From: Lithobates sylvaticus | Lineage: Eukaryota > Chordata > Amphibia > Anura > Ranidae | Reading direction: 5' to 3' | Length of the DNA: 64,000 bases | Assembly (NCBI GenBank): GCA_028564925.1 | Contig: CM053027.1 | Span: forward strand, 244,739,649-244,803,648 | Shown: positions 32,029 to 44,000 of the stretch, in pieces | Position numbering within the stretch: the stretch's first letter is position 1 | Layout of the letters: each line of letters starts with the position of its first letter | Translations under genes and position numbers: made by a program | Notes under the pieces: generated by a model | The model's input: the letters and a program-made list of their open reading frames with translations, nothing else | Database searches by the model: none | Told to the model about the DNA's origin: nothing

Positions 32029-35000
32029 ATGAGGAGATCATCAAAAAGGGACGTGGCCCGGGTCGTGGTGCTGCTGGTGGCGCTCCTGTTGCAGGGAGAG
32101 GACGTGGTAGATCTGTGCCAGCTACACGCACTAGTGAAACACCTTCCTCAGGTGCGAGTAGGCGACAGAGCCTGCAGCAGTATTTTGGCGCGCCTAATGA
32201 GGCTGTACGAATGTTGAGGCCAGGACAAGTACAGGCGATAGTAAATTGGGTTGTTGCTGACAGTGCCTCCGTTTCCTTCACATTGTCTCTCACCCAGTCT
32301 CCTGATGAAAGTTCAGAGTTGGCACCTGCAGCCGATGTCCATCAGTCTTTCACCTCACCCCCTTGCAAATCAGCCAATCAGTCTGAGCCCCAAATCATGC
32401 AGCAGTCTCTTCTGCTTTTTGATGACTCTGTTAGCAGGGTTTCCCAGGGCCATCCACCTAGCCCTGCCCCAGAAGTGGAAGAGATTATGTGCACTGATGC
32501 CCAACCACTTATGTTTCATGATGAGTACATGGGAGGACCATCGCAGCACGTCTCGGATGATGACGAAACACAGGTGCCAACTGCTGCTGCTTTCGCCATT
32601 GTGCAGACCGACAAGGAGGGCAGGGGTGAAGACTGGGTGGAAGATGATGTGGAGGACGATGAGGTCCTTGACCCCACATGGAATCAACGTCATGCAGGTG
32701 ACCAGTGTAGTTCAGAGGAAGAGGTGGTGGTCGCACAGAGCCACCAGCACAGCAGAAGAGGGAGCAGGGTGCAAAAGCGGAGCGTCCGTCCCCTAGACAG
32801 TACGTCTGCTACTGCCCAACGCAGCAAGGGACTGAGCACACCAAAGCCAGGTGCAAGGAGTTCCCTAGCTTGGCAGTTCTTCAGACAATGTCCTGATGAC
32901 AAGACACGAGTGGTTTGCACGCTGTGCAATCAGAGCTTGAAGCGAGGCATAAACGTTCTCAACCTGAGCACAACCTGCATGACCAGGCATCTAAGTGCAA
33001 AGCACGAGATGCAGTGGAGTAGACAGTTCAAAAACCAAGAAAGGTCTCTGGCTCCTCCTGCTTCCTCTTCTGCTGCAGTCTCGGCCTCTTCATCCACCTC
33101 TGTAGTGACAGTGACACCTGCCAACTCGCAAACAGAGGATCTGCCAGCAACACTACCACCTGGGTCACCAACCATCTCCACAATGTCCCATGGAAGCGTT
33201 CAGCTCTCTATTTCCCAAACACTGGAGCGGAAGAGGAAGTACCCCCCTAGCCACCCGCGATCCCTGGCCCTGAATGCCAGCAGTTCAAAATTCCTCGCCT
33301 TTGAAATGCTGTCATTCCGTCTGGTGGAGACGCAGAGTTTTAAATGGCTGATGTCATTGGCTGTCCCACAGTACGTCGTGCCCAGCCGGCACTACTTTTC
33401 TAGACGAGCTATCCCTTCCCGGCACAACCAAGTGGGGGACAAAATCAGGCGTGAACTGCGCAACGCCATCTGTGGCAAGGTCCACCTAACTACGGATGCG
33501 TGGACCAGTAAGCACGGTCAGGGACGTTATATCTCCCTAACAGCACACTGGGTAAATGTAGTGGCAGCTGGGCCTGAGGCGGATAGCACTTTGGCGCATG
33601 TCCTTCCACCACCGAGGATTGCAGGGCACTTCAGTTTGCCTCCTGTTGCTAACTCCTCCTACTCCGCCTCCTCATCCTCTACCGCCTCCTCATCCGGTCA
33701 GCGTAACACCTTCACCACCAACTTCAGCACAGCCAGGGCTAAACGACAGCAGGCAGTTTTAAAACTTTCCTGTTTGGGTCACCACCTACACCTTAGACTT
33801 TAATGCTGCTCAGTATCTCCTCCATCACACAAGTCTACCTAAACAATCCTACAACAAATCACTGGCCATGCATATGGTTAATGCTGCTAGACTATGCATT
33901 CCTGCTCATTGGCGATCAACCGATACCCCAACCATCAGAGAATGGTTGTCGAGAATTGCTAAGATGGAGGAGATGGAAGAGCTGATATATACCTCACAAG
34001 ACCGTTTACAGAAGTTTTCCTACACATGGGCCTGCTGGACACACTTTAAATCTACAGAAAGATATAAATCCCACTTCCCTCAGTGATATTTTTATCCTCG
34101 AACCGCTCGTGAAAGACCCTGTCATAATGGGTGCAGTGGCGTGGGGCCGGGGGAGAGAGAAGAGGTCCCTTACCCCCTCACCTCCCTTTCTCTTTTCCAC
34201 CTCCTCCACTCTCTCGTAGGGCCCCCCAACCTCTCTTTCCCCCTAATCCCCCCCTCTCTTCTGCCCACTCCTCCCTCTTTCTTCTTCTTCCCCACTTCCC
34301 ACATTAATTTCCCCTAATTTATAGCACACTATCCAACAAACATACCTCATCCCCCCAGTAGAGGCATTTACGTACTATTATACCCTACCTACCAGGTTCA
34401 TGTGCCCGTCGAGACGGTGGTTGGACCTGTTGAAAGTGGTCCCCATGGTCAACTACTAATATCGATTAAACCTGTTTTCAAGTATATTGTCTCTTCTTAA
34501 TGACATACGATTGTTGATAGTTCATGCAATGTTAGTTTATCCTCACTAAGGGTTACTTTTGTTCAGCTAACCCTGCGATCCCTCTCTCCATGACTGGTAG
34601 TATAGCAATATCTCTGTTCTTTATATGTACCTCCAATGTTTGTTACCGTCATGGATGCTCCTTTCCTGTATCTGTTCATTATGCTGCATGTACACCTGTT
34701 TTATCCTTCAATAAAAACTTTTTTGTGGACAAAAAAAAAAACTCTCCTGTTTTAGGGGGAAAACCCCACACCACGCAGGAGTTGTGGAGGGACATGGAAC
34801 AACAGACCGATGAGTGGTTGGTGGCAGTGAGCCTCAAGCCCGGCCTGGTGGTGTGCGATAATGGGCAAAATCTCGTAGCAGCTCTGGGCCTTGCCGGTTT
34901 GACGCACATCCCTTGCCTGGCACATGTGCTGAACTTGGTGGTCCAGAGGTTCCTTAAGAATTACCCCGATATGCCAGAGCTGCTGCAGAAAGTGCGGGCC

Positions 35001-36406
35001 GTCTGTGCGCACTTTCGGCGTTCTCACCCTGCTGCTGCTCGCCTGTCAGCGCTGCAGCGTAACTTCGGCCTTCCCGCTCACCGTCTCATATGTGACGTGC
35101 CCACAAGGTGGAACTCCACCTTGCACATGCTTGCCAGACTGTGCGAGCAGCAGCAGGCGATAGTGGAGTTTCAGCTGCAGCACGCACGCGTGAGTCGCTC
35201 TGCGGAACAGCACCACTTCACCACCAATAACTGGGCCTCCATGCGAGACCTGTGTGCCTTGTTGCGCTGTTGCAAGTACTCCACCAACATGGCCAGTGCC
35301 GATGACGCCGTTCTCAGCGTTACTATCCCAGTTCTATGCCTCCTTGAAAAAACTCTTCAGGCGATGATTGAAGAGGATGTGGCACAGGATGAGGAGGAGG
35401 AGGAGGAGGAGGAGGAGGAGGAGGAAGAGGGTTAATTTCCAAGGCTTTCAGGGCAGTCATTTACAAGTGGCTACGAGGGTGGGTTCCTGCACCAACAAGC
35501 GCCAGGTACACAATTGTCTGGCAGCAAGGGCACAGTTCTGGAGGATGACGAGGTGGAGGATGAGGAGGAGATAGAGGAGGAGGAACCATGTTCACAGCAA
35601 CACAGCAGTGTGGCACCCAGACCAGCTCATGTCCATCACTGGTGCATGGCTGGGGGGATACAGAGGACACAGACGATACACCTCCCACAGAGGACAGATT
35701 TTCCTTGCCTCTGGGCAGCCTGGCACACATGAGCGATTACATGCTGCAGTCAGTGTCTCCGCAATGACCGCCGAGTTGCCCACATTTTAACTGGTGCTGA
35801 TTATTGGGTGGCCACCCTGCTGGATCCCCGTTACAAGGACAACGTGCCGTCCTTAATTACCTCACTGGAGCGTGATCGTAAGACGTGGTAGACGCGCTGC
35901 TGGTGGCATTCCCACTTGGAAGCGGGGGTAAGGTGGAAGCACAAGGCCAAGGCAGAGGAGGAGGAAGAGGTCGCCAACGCAGCCGGGGCACCGCCAGCAC
36001 CTCGGAAGATAGGGTTAGCATAGATGGAATGTGGAAAAGCTTTGTCAGCACGCCACAACAACCAGCACCACCAGCTGAGATGGAACGTCTTAGCAGGAGG
36101 CAGCATTTCACCAACATGGTGGAGCAGTATGTGTGCACACGCCTACACGTACTGCATGACGGGTCTACCCCCTTCAACTTCTGGGTCTCCAAATTGGGCA
36201 CATGGCCTGAGCTTGCCCATTACGCCTTGGAGGTGCTGGCCTGCCCTGCCACCAGTGTATTATCTGAATGTGTATTTAGCACGGCAGGGGGCGTTATCAC
36301 AGACAAGCGCAGCCGCCTGTCCAGAGCCAATGTGGACAAGCTCACGTTCATTAAAATGAACCAGGCATGGATCCCACAGGACTTGGCCGTACCTTGTGCA
36401 GAATAG
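32029..36406 (+). pseudogene. hAT transposase (BED zinc finger), decayed
   Basis: The likely start is ATG 32029 (MRRSSK), followed within a few codons by a one-base shift at an A run into the long frame that stays open to 33803. It encodes a GR-rich N-terminus, an acidic region and a BED finger (AWQFFRQ, VCTLCNQSL, RHLSAKH, about 32865-33005). The catalytic-type TTDAWTS motif lies at about 33488. After the LINE at 33776-34737 the frame resumes with ELWRDMEQQTDEW, VVCDNGQNLVAA, CLAHVLNLVV and RWNSTLHML, and stops at about 35433. A further frame change precedes LTGADYWVATLLDPRYKDN (about 35790-35840). The C-terminal dimerisation domain is at 35885-36406 (FWVSKLG, VLACPATSVLSE, FSTAGGVITDKRSRL). 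Not functional as it stands. Confidence 0.92.
33776..34737 (+). mobile_element. 5'-truncated L1/Tx1 LINE inserted in the transposase gene
   Basis: About 960 bp between target duplications AAAACTTTCCTGTTT (33761-33775) and AAAACTCTCCTGTTT (about 34738-34752), which differ at one base. The 5' part encodes the ORF2 C-terminus (AARLCIPAHWRSTDTPTI, WLSRIAKMEEMEEL, WACWTHF). The 3' UTR is C-rich in places and ends with AATAAAAAC and an A run. It interrupts the hAT transposase between the TTDAWTS and the CxxH regions. Confidence 0.9.
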
Positions 36407-36449
36407 ACACATATACCGGTGTTCTGACGAAAACTGTCTTGCTATCGGA

Positions 36450-36742
36450 TAGTGTCCGGCCACTTACTGCGCAGGTGCAGTGCTTGCGCAGTACGGAGGA
36501 CAAGGAGATTCACAAAATCTCCAAAGATGAACGTCGCCTGCGCAGTGAGTGCAGGTTCAAGCCCCACCATCCAAGTGGACATACGGTAGCACATAGTAAC
36601 AGGCCCCCTCACGGGCTCGCTTGGCTAGGCTTCAACCTCGGATGATGTGGCTTGAACCTGGAGTCACCGCGCATCGTCTTCGGAGAGTTTCAAAATCCCC
36701 TTGTCCTACGTACTGAGCAAGCGCAGTACAGGGCGGACACTA
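36450..36742. repeat. MITE in the hAT 3' region, TA-flanked
   Basis: About 293 bp with terminal inverted repeats: TAGTGTCCGGCCACTTACTG at the left and GGGCGGACACTA at the right, extended by matching TACTGCGC blocks over about 35 bp. The ends fall on TA dinucleotides. The interior has two GGTTCAAGCC-like strings that are not a tRNA gene. The TA target suggests a Tc1/mariner-type relative; the family is not certain. Confidence 0.7.
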
Positions 36743-37393
36743 TGCGACGGGGGACAGAATCCAACACATCATTAACCACTAGACTTACCCAGCCATTGTT
36801 GTATTTTTGAACCAGTGTTGGCTACCTCGTCCTCCTCCACCGCCGCTTCCACCTACACCGCCACATCCACCGCCACCTCAACCTCCTACTCCATTTGAAT
36901 TTCGTCCTCCTAGGTCAAGATTATAATTTTTTCATTTTTTTTAATTTCAAAGTATTTTATTTTCCCACTATCTTATCCATTAAATTGAATCATTTTTTCC
37001 AGAAAATGCGTATTCTGGGGTATTCCCACCATACGTGCCGTTGAGTTTCTGAGGTTTTTACTTCCTGTACCTCTTCTGCTGAGAAGGGGGCCTCCAGCAT
37101 TTTTTTTTATTTGAAATTTTTTTAATGTTATTTTAAGTTATTTCCCTATCCACATTTGTTTGCAGATCACTTGCCATGCTCTTAACAACATTTTGTTGCC
37201 ATTTGCAGCCCTCTAGCCCTTTCCATGACCTTTTTACAGCCATTTTAGTGTTCAAAAGTCCAGGTCCCATTGACTTCAATGGGGTTCGGAGTTCGGGGTC
37301 AAGTTCGGGTCAAGTTCGGTCCCGAACCCGGACTTTTTTCCGAAGTTCGGCCGAACCCGAACATTCAGGTGTCCGCTCAACTCTAATCGTGAG

Positions 37394-37558
37394 GGCTCTG
37401 AGGGAAGAGCAGGGTCCAAAGGGGAGACTCTGGAATTGTAGATGGGCCTGGTCAACCGAAAATCTCAGATACTTCACTAACAGTTGTAGTATGGGTGCGT
37501 GCAAGTAAGCATCCCTGAATCCCTGAGTACTTCTAATTCTGCTGTTCTGGGGAATCAT
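37394..37558 (-). pseudogene. DIRS reverse transcriptase palm part (fossil)
   Basis: The minus-strand frame shows GFRDAYLHAPI, KYLRFSV and FQSLPFGPCSSLRALT, the DIRS/Ngaro RT palm signature (family: DLKDAYLHVPI, K-LRF, F-LPFGL-S-PR-FT). It abuts the hAT target duplication at 37386-37393. Part of a broken fossil. Confidence 0.8.
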
Positions 37559-37619
37559 ATTTGTTGGCCAGCATTGTTGCCCAATAGTAAGGGATTAGAA
37601 ATTTGTGTGCCACATCCGA

Positions 37620-37779
37620 TAATGAAGGAAAAAGGGAAGGATCCCCTCTGTGGTGAACTTTTAAGGCACACCGCTTTTTACCCAAGAGTACATTTTAAAT
37701 AAAGTATTGTAGTAAATATGTAACAAAATATATTGAAAAAGCAACAACATGAAGATAAATGCATTAAAAGTAGAGTGCC
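37620..37779 (-). repeat. 3' part of hammerhead-bearing retroelement, copy 1a
   Basis: Matches 47110-47255 and the reverse complement of about 54600-54745, from GGAAGGATCCCC through AAATAAAGTATTGTAGTAAAT to AAGATAAATGCATTAAAA. The copy is interrupted at 37779 by the L1 at 37780-45245 and resumes at 45246. The 14-bp AAAAGTAGAGTGCC at the junction is the L1's target duplication. Confidence 0.85.
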
Positions 37780-39592
37780 ATTTGGCCGTTAAATGACGGG
37801 GAGTGGACGGAGGGAATGGACGTGCTGACGACATAACGATCAGCATGGAGGGAGGGGCCTGAGCACGTCAGCTGGCGAGGACGGGACGGGAGCGAGGCTG
37901 AGGAGAACGCCGGCTTCCCGCTGGTCGTGTGGGATCCCGCGGACAGCACGACTTACCCCCGGAGAAACACAGCGGCCCCACCTGAAAGGGAATGGGGGTC
38001 CTACAACGTGACTGCCGACGAGTCTCTATCTCCGGGTAGCGGCGGGCTGCTCCCGCGATCACCGCCCGGCCGCCCTCTCCCCCCTACCCGCCCCCCCTGC
38101 CGCCCGCTCTGCCGCTCATCTCCTTACACCCTCGGGCCTTCAGTCCCTTATACGGGAACCGGCAGTGAAGAAAACGACACCTGACAGAAGGGAGCGCAAG
38201 GGTCCATGAGTATATTAACTAAATCAGGCCTGGGATCTAGGAAAGAAGGAAGAGACGGTAAGACGACATCTGTACCTGAATGGCTCAATGGATTTAAAAC
38301 CCTCTGAACTTGTTGCATAAAAGTGGTTATTGTGCTTGATGTACTCCAGGAAGGGGGTAGAATCCCTCTCAAAGCAGGGACTAGTTAAAAACCCGGGCTC
38401 CTATCTTAACAGCGGGATGTAATGTTGAGTGATACACAAAAAAAAAAAAGACTATGCAGACAGAAAGTGCATTGCGATCAACGGTATGCATAGCGGTGTG
38501 CTAGTACAGCTTTCCAGGAGAATCGTAAATCCTAAATAGAAGCGACGAATACCTGGGGTCTGTATCCCTAATTGTAAAAACTACACACACGGACATCCCC
38601 ATCTGACTGGTCTGGAAGGCAGAATTAGAGGGACAATAAAATCAGCCCCAGAGACATAGGGTGAGCACGGTTGCATGGATGACACAGGGGCCTGGGGTAC
38701 CCAGGGGGCAACACATTAATTTCCGTCAGTGGTGGGGGTGGGCCCCTGGGTGTTTTTACTGGACACAGCTATATGGGCAGGGCAAGAACAACAGCTAGGG
38801 AGACTCTGGGTAAAGAACGCTCACGCAACTACTCCAGCAGCTAGGGAGCTGGACCCTTGGGGAGAAGCTCAACAGAGGGGGCGCCCACGAGTACCCCACT
38901 GAGGAACGGGGTCATAGATTGATCACTTCCAACCAGCAGACAGGTTAAAATCTGCGCTTGGGCGAGTCCTAGCCCACTCTTGGGATATTGTCACAGGGGT
39001 GTAGCACCGATTGAGGCCGGACCCTCATACGACGGCCATACTACGTCAGAGACCTTAATACTCCAGCTATATCCCAGTTCTTACAGAAACATAAGAAGAC
39101 AGCAATCTCAGGACCCCTCCTGAACCATATAGTACTGCATGGTCGGGGGCTGGGGAACTTAGCGACAAGGGGAAGCACCCCTTATTTTATCTCCGTTAGA
39201 GGCTGAGGGGCTCCTAACGTAGGGGCCGACGGCCCACTAGCCCTAGGTTTTCACTCGGAGGGACACACCCGAATGCAGAGGGCACCTTAAGAAGCCCTGC
39301 TTCCCCGGCAGGTATTACCCAGGGCTGGCTTAAAAATAAATTCTATACAAAGCAAGGAGTAAGTAAGGACCTCTCCAGGCCCCCCCTCCCACTCCGTCGC
39401 GAGGTGCCGTAAGGAGGACGCCTCACCTGACATTCCCAGTTTGGGATAATTAGGCATAGAGCGGGGAACTTGCTGCCTGATTGAACTATCTAGATCGGGG
39501 GGGGGGGGGAGGTGAAAGGGGGCACCAAGGTGGAACTAGACTGCTACGCTTCCAAACTGGGGAAAAGAATAAGAGGAACGAAAAGAAACATC
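37780..39592 (+). promoter_or_regulatory. L1 5' UTR
   Basis: 1.8 kb, GC-rich in its first 400 bp with many CpGs (37795-38130), then mixed composition. No long frame with family motifs. It presumably holds the internal promoter; I see no TATA box and cannot place the start beyond the target-duplication edge. Confidence 0.6.
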
Positions 39593-40585
39593 ATGAGTAA
39601 AGATTCTAATAAAGTGCCTAAGAAAGGGGCCCCAAAAGCTCAGAAAAACGACTCAAGCTCGATAAAACACTATCTTAGACAAGGTGGGAGCCCGATAATA
39701 TCAGTGCCAGATCATTCCCCAAAGGTCACCAAGGTAAAGGACAAAGTCCATAAACCAGACTTAGTGCACGACCAATCAAGGGTCGATCAAACAATGGAAA
39801 GTGAGGGAGACGCGAGCAGGATGGACGAGCAGCCAACAGGAGCCCAACCCCTCTCCAAGATGGAAATGGAGGAGATGATGCTGAGGCTGGAATCTGTGAT
39901 TAAGGTGGAAGTCAATAAACTAAGAGATGATATGAGCCATCTATTAACCAGGGTGGAGGGGATGGAGAAGAGGGCCGACAACTTGGAGCAAGAAATGTTG
40001 GATTTAAGGATACAATTAAAGAAGACCCAAACGCACCAGAGAGACATTCTTTATAAAATCAAAGACCAGGAAAATAGAGACAGAAGGCAAAATCTATGAA
40101 TTCGAGCAATCCCCGAACACAGAGGGGAAGATCTTGAAAAAATCATTAGAACAATTTTTGCCCCTTTCACTGGAACCAGAGAAGATCAGTTTCCCAGAAT
40201 AGAGAGAACTCACCAGATAGGCAGGCTAGATCTTTCTGAGTCAAGTAGAACCCGAGACGTTATAATCCGATTTAGCCATTTCAAAGACAAAGAAGAAATA
40301 TGGCATAAGACCCGAGGGAAGACACCCCTTGAGTATGAAGGGGCTGAGGTCCAGATATATGCCGACCTATCAGCTCGGACCCTAGAGAGGAGACGACTGC
40401 AGAGACCCCTATTAGAGATTCTACGCAACAATAATATTAAATCTAATTGGGGATTCCCTGCATGCCTGATAGGCTCAAAAGAGGGTAGACCTGCCAGGTT
40501 GAGATACCCAGAGGAGCTGTCCGAGTTCTGCGGGAAATTAGACATTTCGATCCCTGATCTCCCGGGGTGGGCGGAGATGGGCTAA
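39593..40585 (+). pseudogene. L1-type ORF1, one in-frame stop
   Basis: The start is chosen at ATG 39593 (MSKDSNKVPKKG), typical of the family; an upstream in-frame ATG at 39512 is less likely. A Lys-rich N-terminus is followed by a coiled coil at about residues 85-160 (EMEEMMLRLESVIKVEVNKL and further). ENRDRRQNL is then interrupted by TGA at 40097-40099, where relatives have Arg, consistent with CpG decay of CGA. The frame continues through IRAIPE, VIIRFSHFKDKEEIW, VQIYADLSARTLERRR and PLLEILRNNNIKSNWGFP to a TAA at 40583. RNA-binding chaperone of the LINE particle. Confidence 0.88.
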
Positions 40586-41027
40586 AAATTGAAGTACAGA
40601 TGTCAGAGATGGGCGGGGGGTTGGGGGGGGGGAGGTTTGGAATGGGGGGTGACCCTGATTGGGCCGGTCCTGTCCTCGCTGGTGGGCCCCCGCACTCTCC
40701 CGGCTACAACCGGGAGAGTGGGGGGGTACACAGGGGCGGGTGCAGAATCCTGCCTCTCCAAAGATCTCGAGTTTAGGGGAGGCCAAGTGAGAGGATGGCA
40801 CCCTTCAACTCAGAGACCCAGGAATGGGTAAGAGGGGGTATAGAGGGGGCGGTTAGAGAGGGGAGGGGGAGGGATGGGGCGGGAGGGGGAGGGAGGGTGG
40901 GCGAGAGATGGTTGGGTGAGGGAGGGAGGGGGAGTGGGGGTACAGGGGAGGGAGGAAGGCATCAGGGAGGGAGACTCAGCCGCTGGGGGTCGCACTGGGG
41001 AAGATGAGGTCAAGTCAATACATTTGG
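40586..41027 (+). other. G-rich L1 inter-ORF spacer
   Basis: Contains runs of GGG/GGGG throughout (40610-40650 and 40850-40990), many spaced closely enough for G-quadruplexes on the sense strand. No conserved protein frame. Confidence 0.8.
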
Positions 41028-44000
41028 ATGTCAGAAATTAAATGTCTCACATACAACGTGAGAGGGCTAAACGCTCCAGGTAAACGGCACAGAGTTTTGG
41101 AAGAGGTTAAGAGATATGGGGCTAGCCTGGTTTTTCTACAGGAGACTCATCTCTCTCTTGTGTCGAACATTAAACTCTTCTCAAAAGCCTTCCCCACTTG
41201 GTACTACAGTGACACAGTCTCAAGTAGAACCAGAGGGGTGGCCATAGGGATGGCAAAAGATTTGCAGTTTAATTTAGAAGAAAGGAAGGTGGACCCGGAG
41301 GGAAGGTTCCTGTTTTTGAGGGGGTACCCTCTTCGGGACTACATATACCCTAGCAAACATTTATGCACCCAACACTAGGTCACTTGACTACATGATTTCG
41401 ACTCTCTCCAGGCTGAGAACCTTCAGAAGAGGATACCTGATACTGATGGGAGATTTAAACCTTACCCTGGACCCGGACTTGGATAGTTCGTCCTGTGCAC
41501 AGGGGACAGGAAATGCTCAGTTAAAACTATTAAAGAAAAAGATGAGTATGGAACAACTGGTTGATGTTTGGAGAATGTAGCATCCACTCATCAAAGATTA
41601 TACATTTTTCTCCCCTGTGCACAAGACGTACTCCAGACTAGACTATATCTGGGTTGACCATGGACTTCTAGATAGAGTAACGGACACAAGAATCGAGATA
41701 GCATCATTATCAGATCACGCCCCGGTGAGCATGAGCCTGAATATCCCAGAATTTAAACAACCTAGCTGTGGGTGGAAATTAAACAACGAGTTATTGAAAG
41801 ACGATGAACTTAGGGAAAGTGTGAGAAAAGAACTTGAGTGTTTTTTTAAAACAAATGATAATGGGGAAGTGAAGGGGTCAAGCCTTTGGGATGCCCACAA
41901 GGCTTTCATTAGGGGGGTGTTTATCTCGAAGGCCACTTGGAAAAAAAGAGAAAGATCTAGAAGAGTCCAGGAGCTGACGGATGACATAAAAGCCTTGGAG
42001 CATAAGCACAAGGACGACCCTATACAGAACCAGGCAATACTCCAAGGAATAATCCTCAAGAGGGAAGAGTTAAGAGAATTAGCTGAGCAGGAAATAAAAC
42101 AAGTATTTAACAGAATAGCCAAAGAGCGTTATACCTACGGCAACAAATCAGGTAAATACCTAGCGAGATTGCTTCAAAACAACAAGTCCAAAAATTTTAT
42201 AGAAAAAATAGTTAATAAAAAGGGAGAGGTGAGGTTTATCTCAAAAGATATAGCGTCGACGTTTAGGGATTTTTATGAGGAGCTTTACTCAGTTAGTCAA
42301 AAGAGCAGGGATAAAAGAGGAGGGAGTAGGGACAAAGCCAACGATTTTTTGAGAGGGGCAAAACGACAGTCCTTGGGACTAGAGGAGAAGGAGAGACTAG
42401 ATAGACCCATCTCGGAGGAAGAAATTACGAGAGCCTTAAACAACTCGCCGATGGGTAAGAGCCCGGGGCCGGACGGGTTTACGGCCCTATATTATAGGAC
42501 CTACAGGGAGATTTTGACACCCAGACTTCTTAGATACATGAATGGCCTGGGCTCGGAGTATGGCATGAGTGAGGCCTCACTGTCGGATACAATCACGGTG
42601 TTACGTAAGGAGGGGAAGGATGGCTCGACGTGTGCAGGGTATAGACCAATATCTTTACTAAATTTTGAAACGAAACTCTACGCCAAGATCTTGGCCGAGC
42701 ATAAAGGGATCCCTGGGAACGCTGATACACCCAGACCAAGTGGGATTTACGCCGGGCAGAGAAGGCAGAGACAATAGCGTGCAAACTCTGTTGGCGATCC
42801 AAAGGATGAGAGATACACGAACCCCCAGTCTACTACTGTCTATCGATGCGGAAAAGGCTTTTGACCGGGTAGACTGGGGGTTCCTGTTCAAGACCCTAGA
42901 CATCATGGGATTTGGGCCAAAAATCATCCAAAAAATAAGAGTCCTCTATAGTCATCCAAAAACTAAAATCAAGGTGAACGGCATCCTGTTCTCTCCCTTC
43001 GAAATGCATAATGGGACTAGGCAGGGCTGCCCCCTCTCCCCGCTCCTCTTCATCCTCTCTCTGGAACCCCTCTTGGCAACAATAAGAGGAAACAAGGACA
43101 TAGAGGGATGCGAGGCGGGGGGGGGGGAACATAAGCTGGCGGCATTCGCCGACGACGTTCTATTTTATGTAAGTTCACCTCATAAATCACTTCCCAACAT
43201 CTTGAAGAACATTGCGGCATATGGTGAGGTCTCCAACTTTAAGATCAACTTGGCAAAATCCTCAATTCTGAGTATTAACATGAATAGGGCTGAAAAACAA
43301 GACCTGATGAGGGGGTATAACCTCATGTGGAAGAAACAAATAAAATACCTAGGCGTCGAGCTGACTAACTCCATAGGGAAAATGTATAGGGCCAATTATA
43401 TTCCTTTATTAGATGAAGTTAAAAAGAAATGTCAGGAGTTTAAAACCAGACCAATTTCATGGTTTGGTCGCATTAATGCAGTCAAAATGATGATACTCCC
43501 GCTGATCACCTATAAATTTCAGATGATTCCAATATCTCTACCAGAACAGTACCTTAGGAAACTAAAAACCATCATCATGAATTTTATTTGGCAACAGAAG
43601 TTACATAGAATCTCATTTCAAACTTTAAAATTAGATAAAAGCAAGGGGGGCTTGGCGTTGCCCGACATTGTCAATTATTATTATGCAACAGTTTTACTAA
43701 GAATCACAGAATGGGGGAGGGCACATAGCGTAAAGAGGTGGGCAAGTTTAGAGGAAGCACTAAGTGAAACACAGTTGGGGAAAATTATTTGGAATCCTCC
43801 CAAGTTTAGAAGACTGGGTGAAAAAACACACGCAATTACAAAAAAACACTTTAAAAGTTTGGGATAAAATGCACAAAAACTTTAAATTAAAATTTAATTC
43901 ACCATTAATTGCACTAAAAGAAAATTATCTGTTCCCACCAAGGAGAAGGGACCAGGGAGGGGAATGGATAAAAAATTACAATGCACGGTTAGGAGATATA

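Larger units (their letters stand above)
29488..37385 (+). mobile_element. hAT DNA transposon with BED-finger transposase
   Basis: A 7.9-kb element flanked by the perfect 8-bp duplication ATCGTGAG (29480-29487 and 37386-37393), the size expected for hAT. The right end is CGCTCAACTCTA; its reverse complement TAGAGTTGAGCG matches the internal left-end copies TAGGGTTGAGCG at 30133 and 30817. The outermost left end (TAGGGGTCAGC) has diverged. Contents in order: three tandem left-end copies, a tandem array of about 107-bp units, the transposase gene (decayed, with a LINE inside it), and a 3' region with a MITE. It is inserted in the minus-strand DIRS RT. Confidence 0.92.
25430..37620 (-). mobile_element. 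Broken DIRS-type tyrosine-recombinase retroelement fossil
   Basis: Read on the minus strand from high to low coordinates, recognisable parts appear in DIRS order: reverse transcriptase (37394-37558, continued 29197-29479), RNase H (26954-27346), tyrosine recombinase (about 26044-26470), then a terminal region with inverted repeats (25433-25650). Two later insertions split it: 27408-29200 and the hAT at 29488-37385. It is broken, with many breaks, and not complete. It is older than the hAT it hosts, because the hAT's target duplication lies in it. Confidence 0.8.

Noticed and set aside
36549-36565. GGTTCAAGCCCC as a tRNA T-arm
   Set aside because: No acceptor, D-arm or anticodon stem can be paired around it; it is MITE interior.
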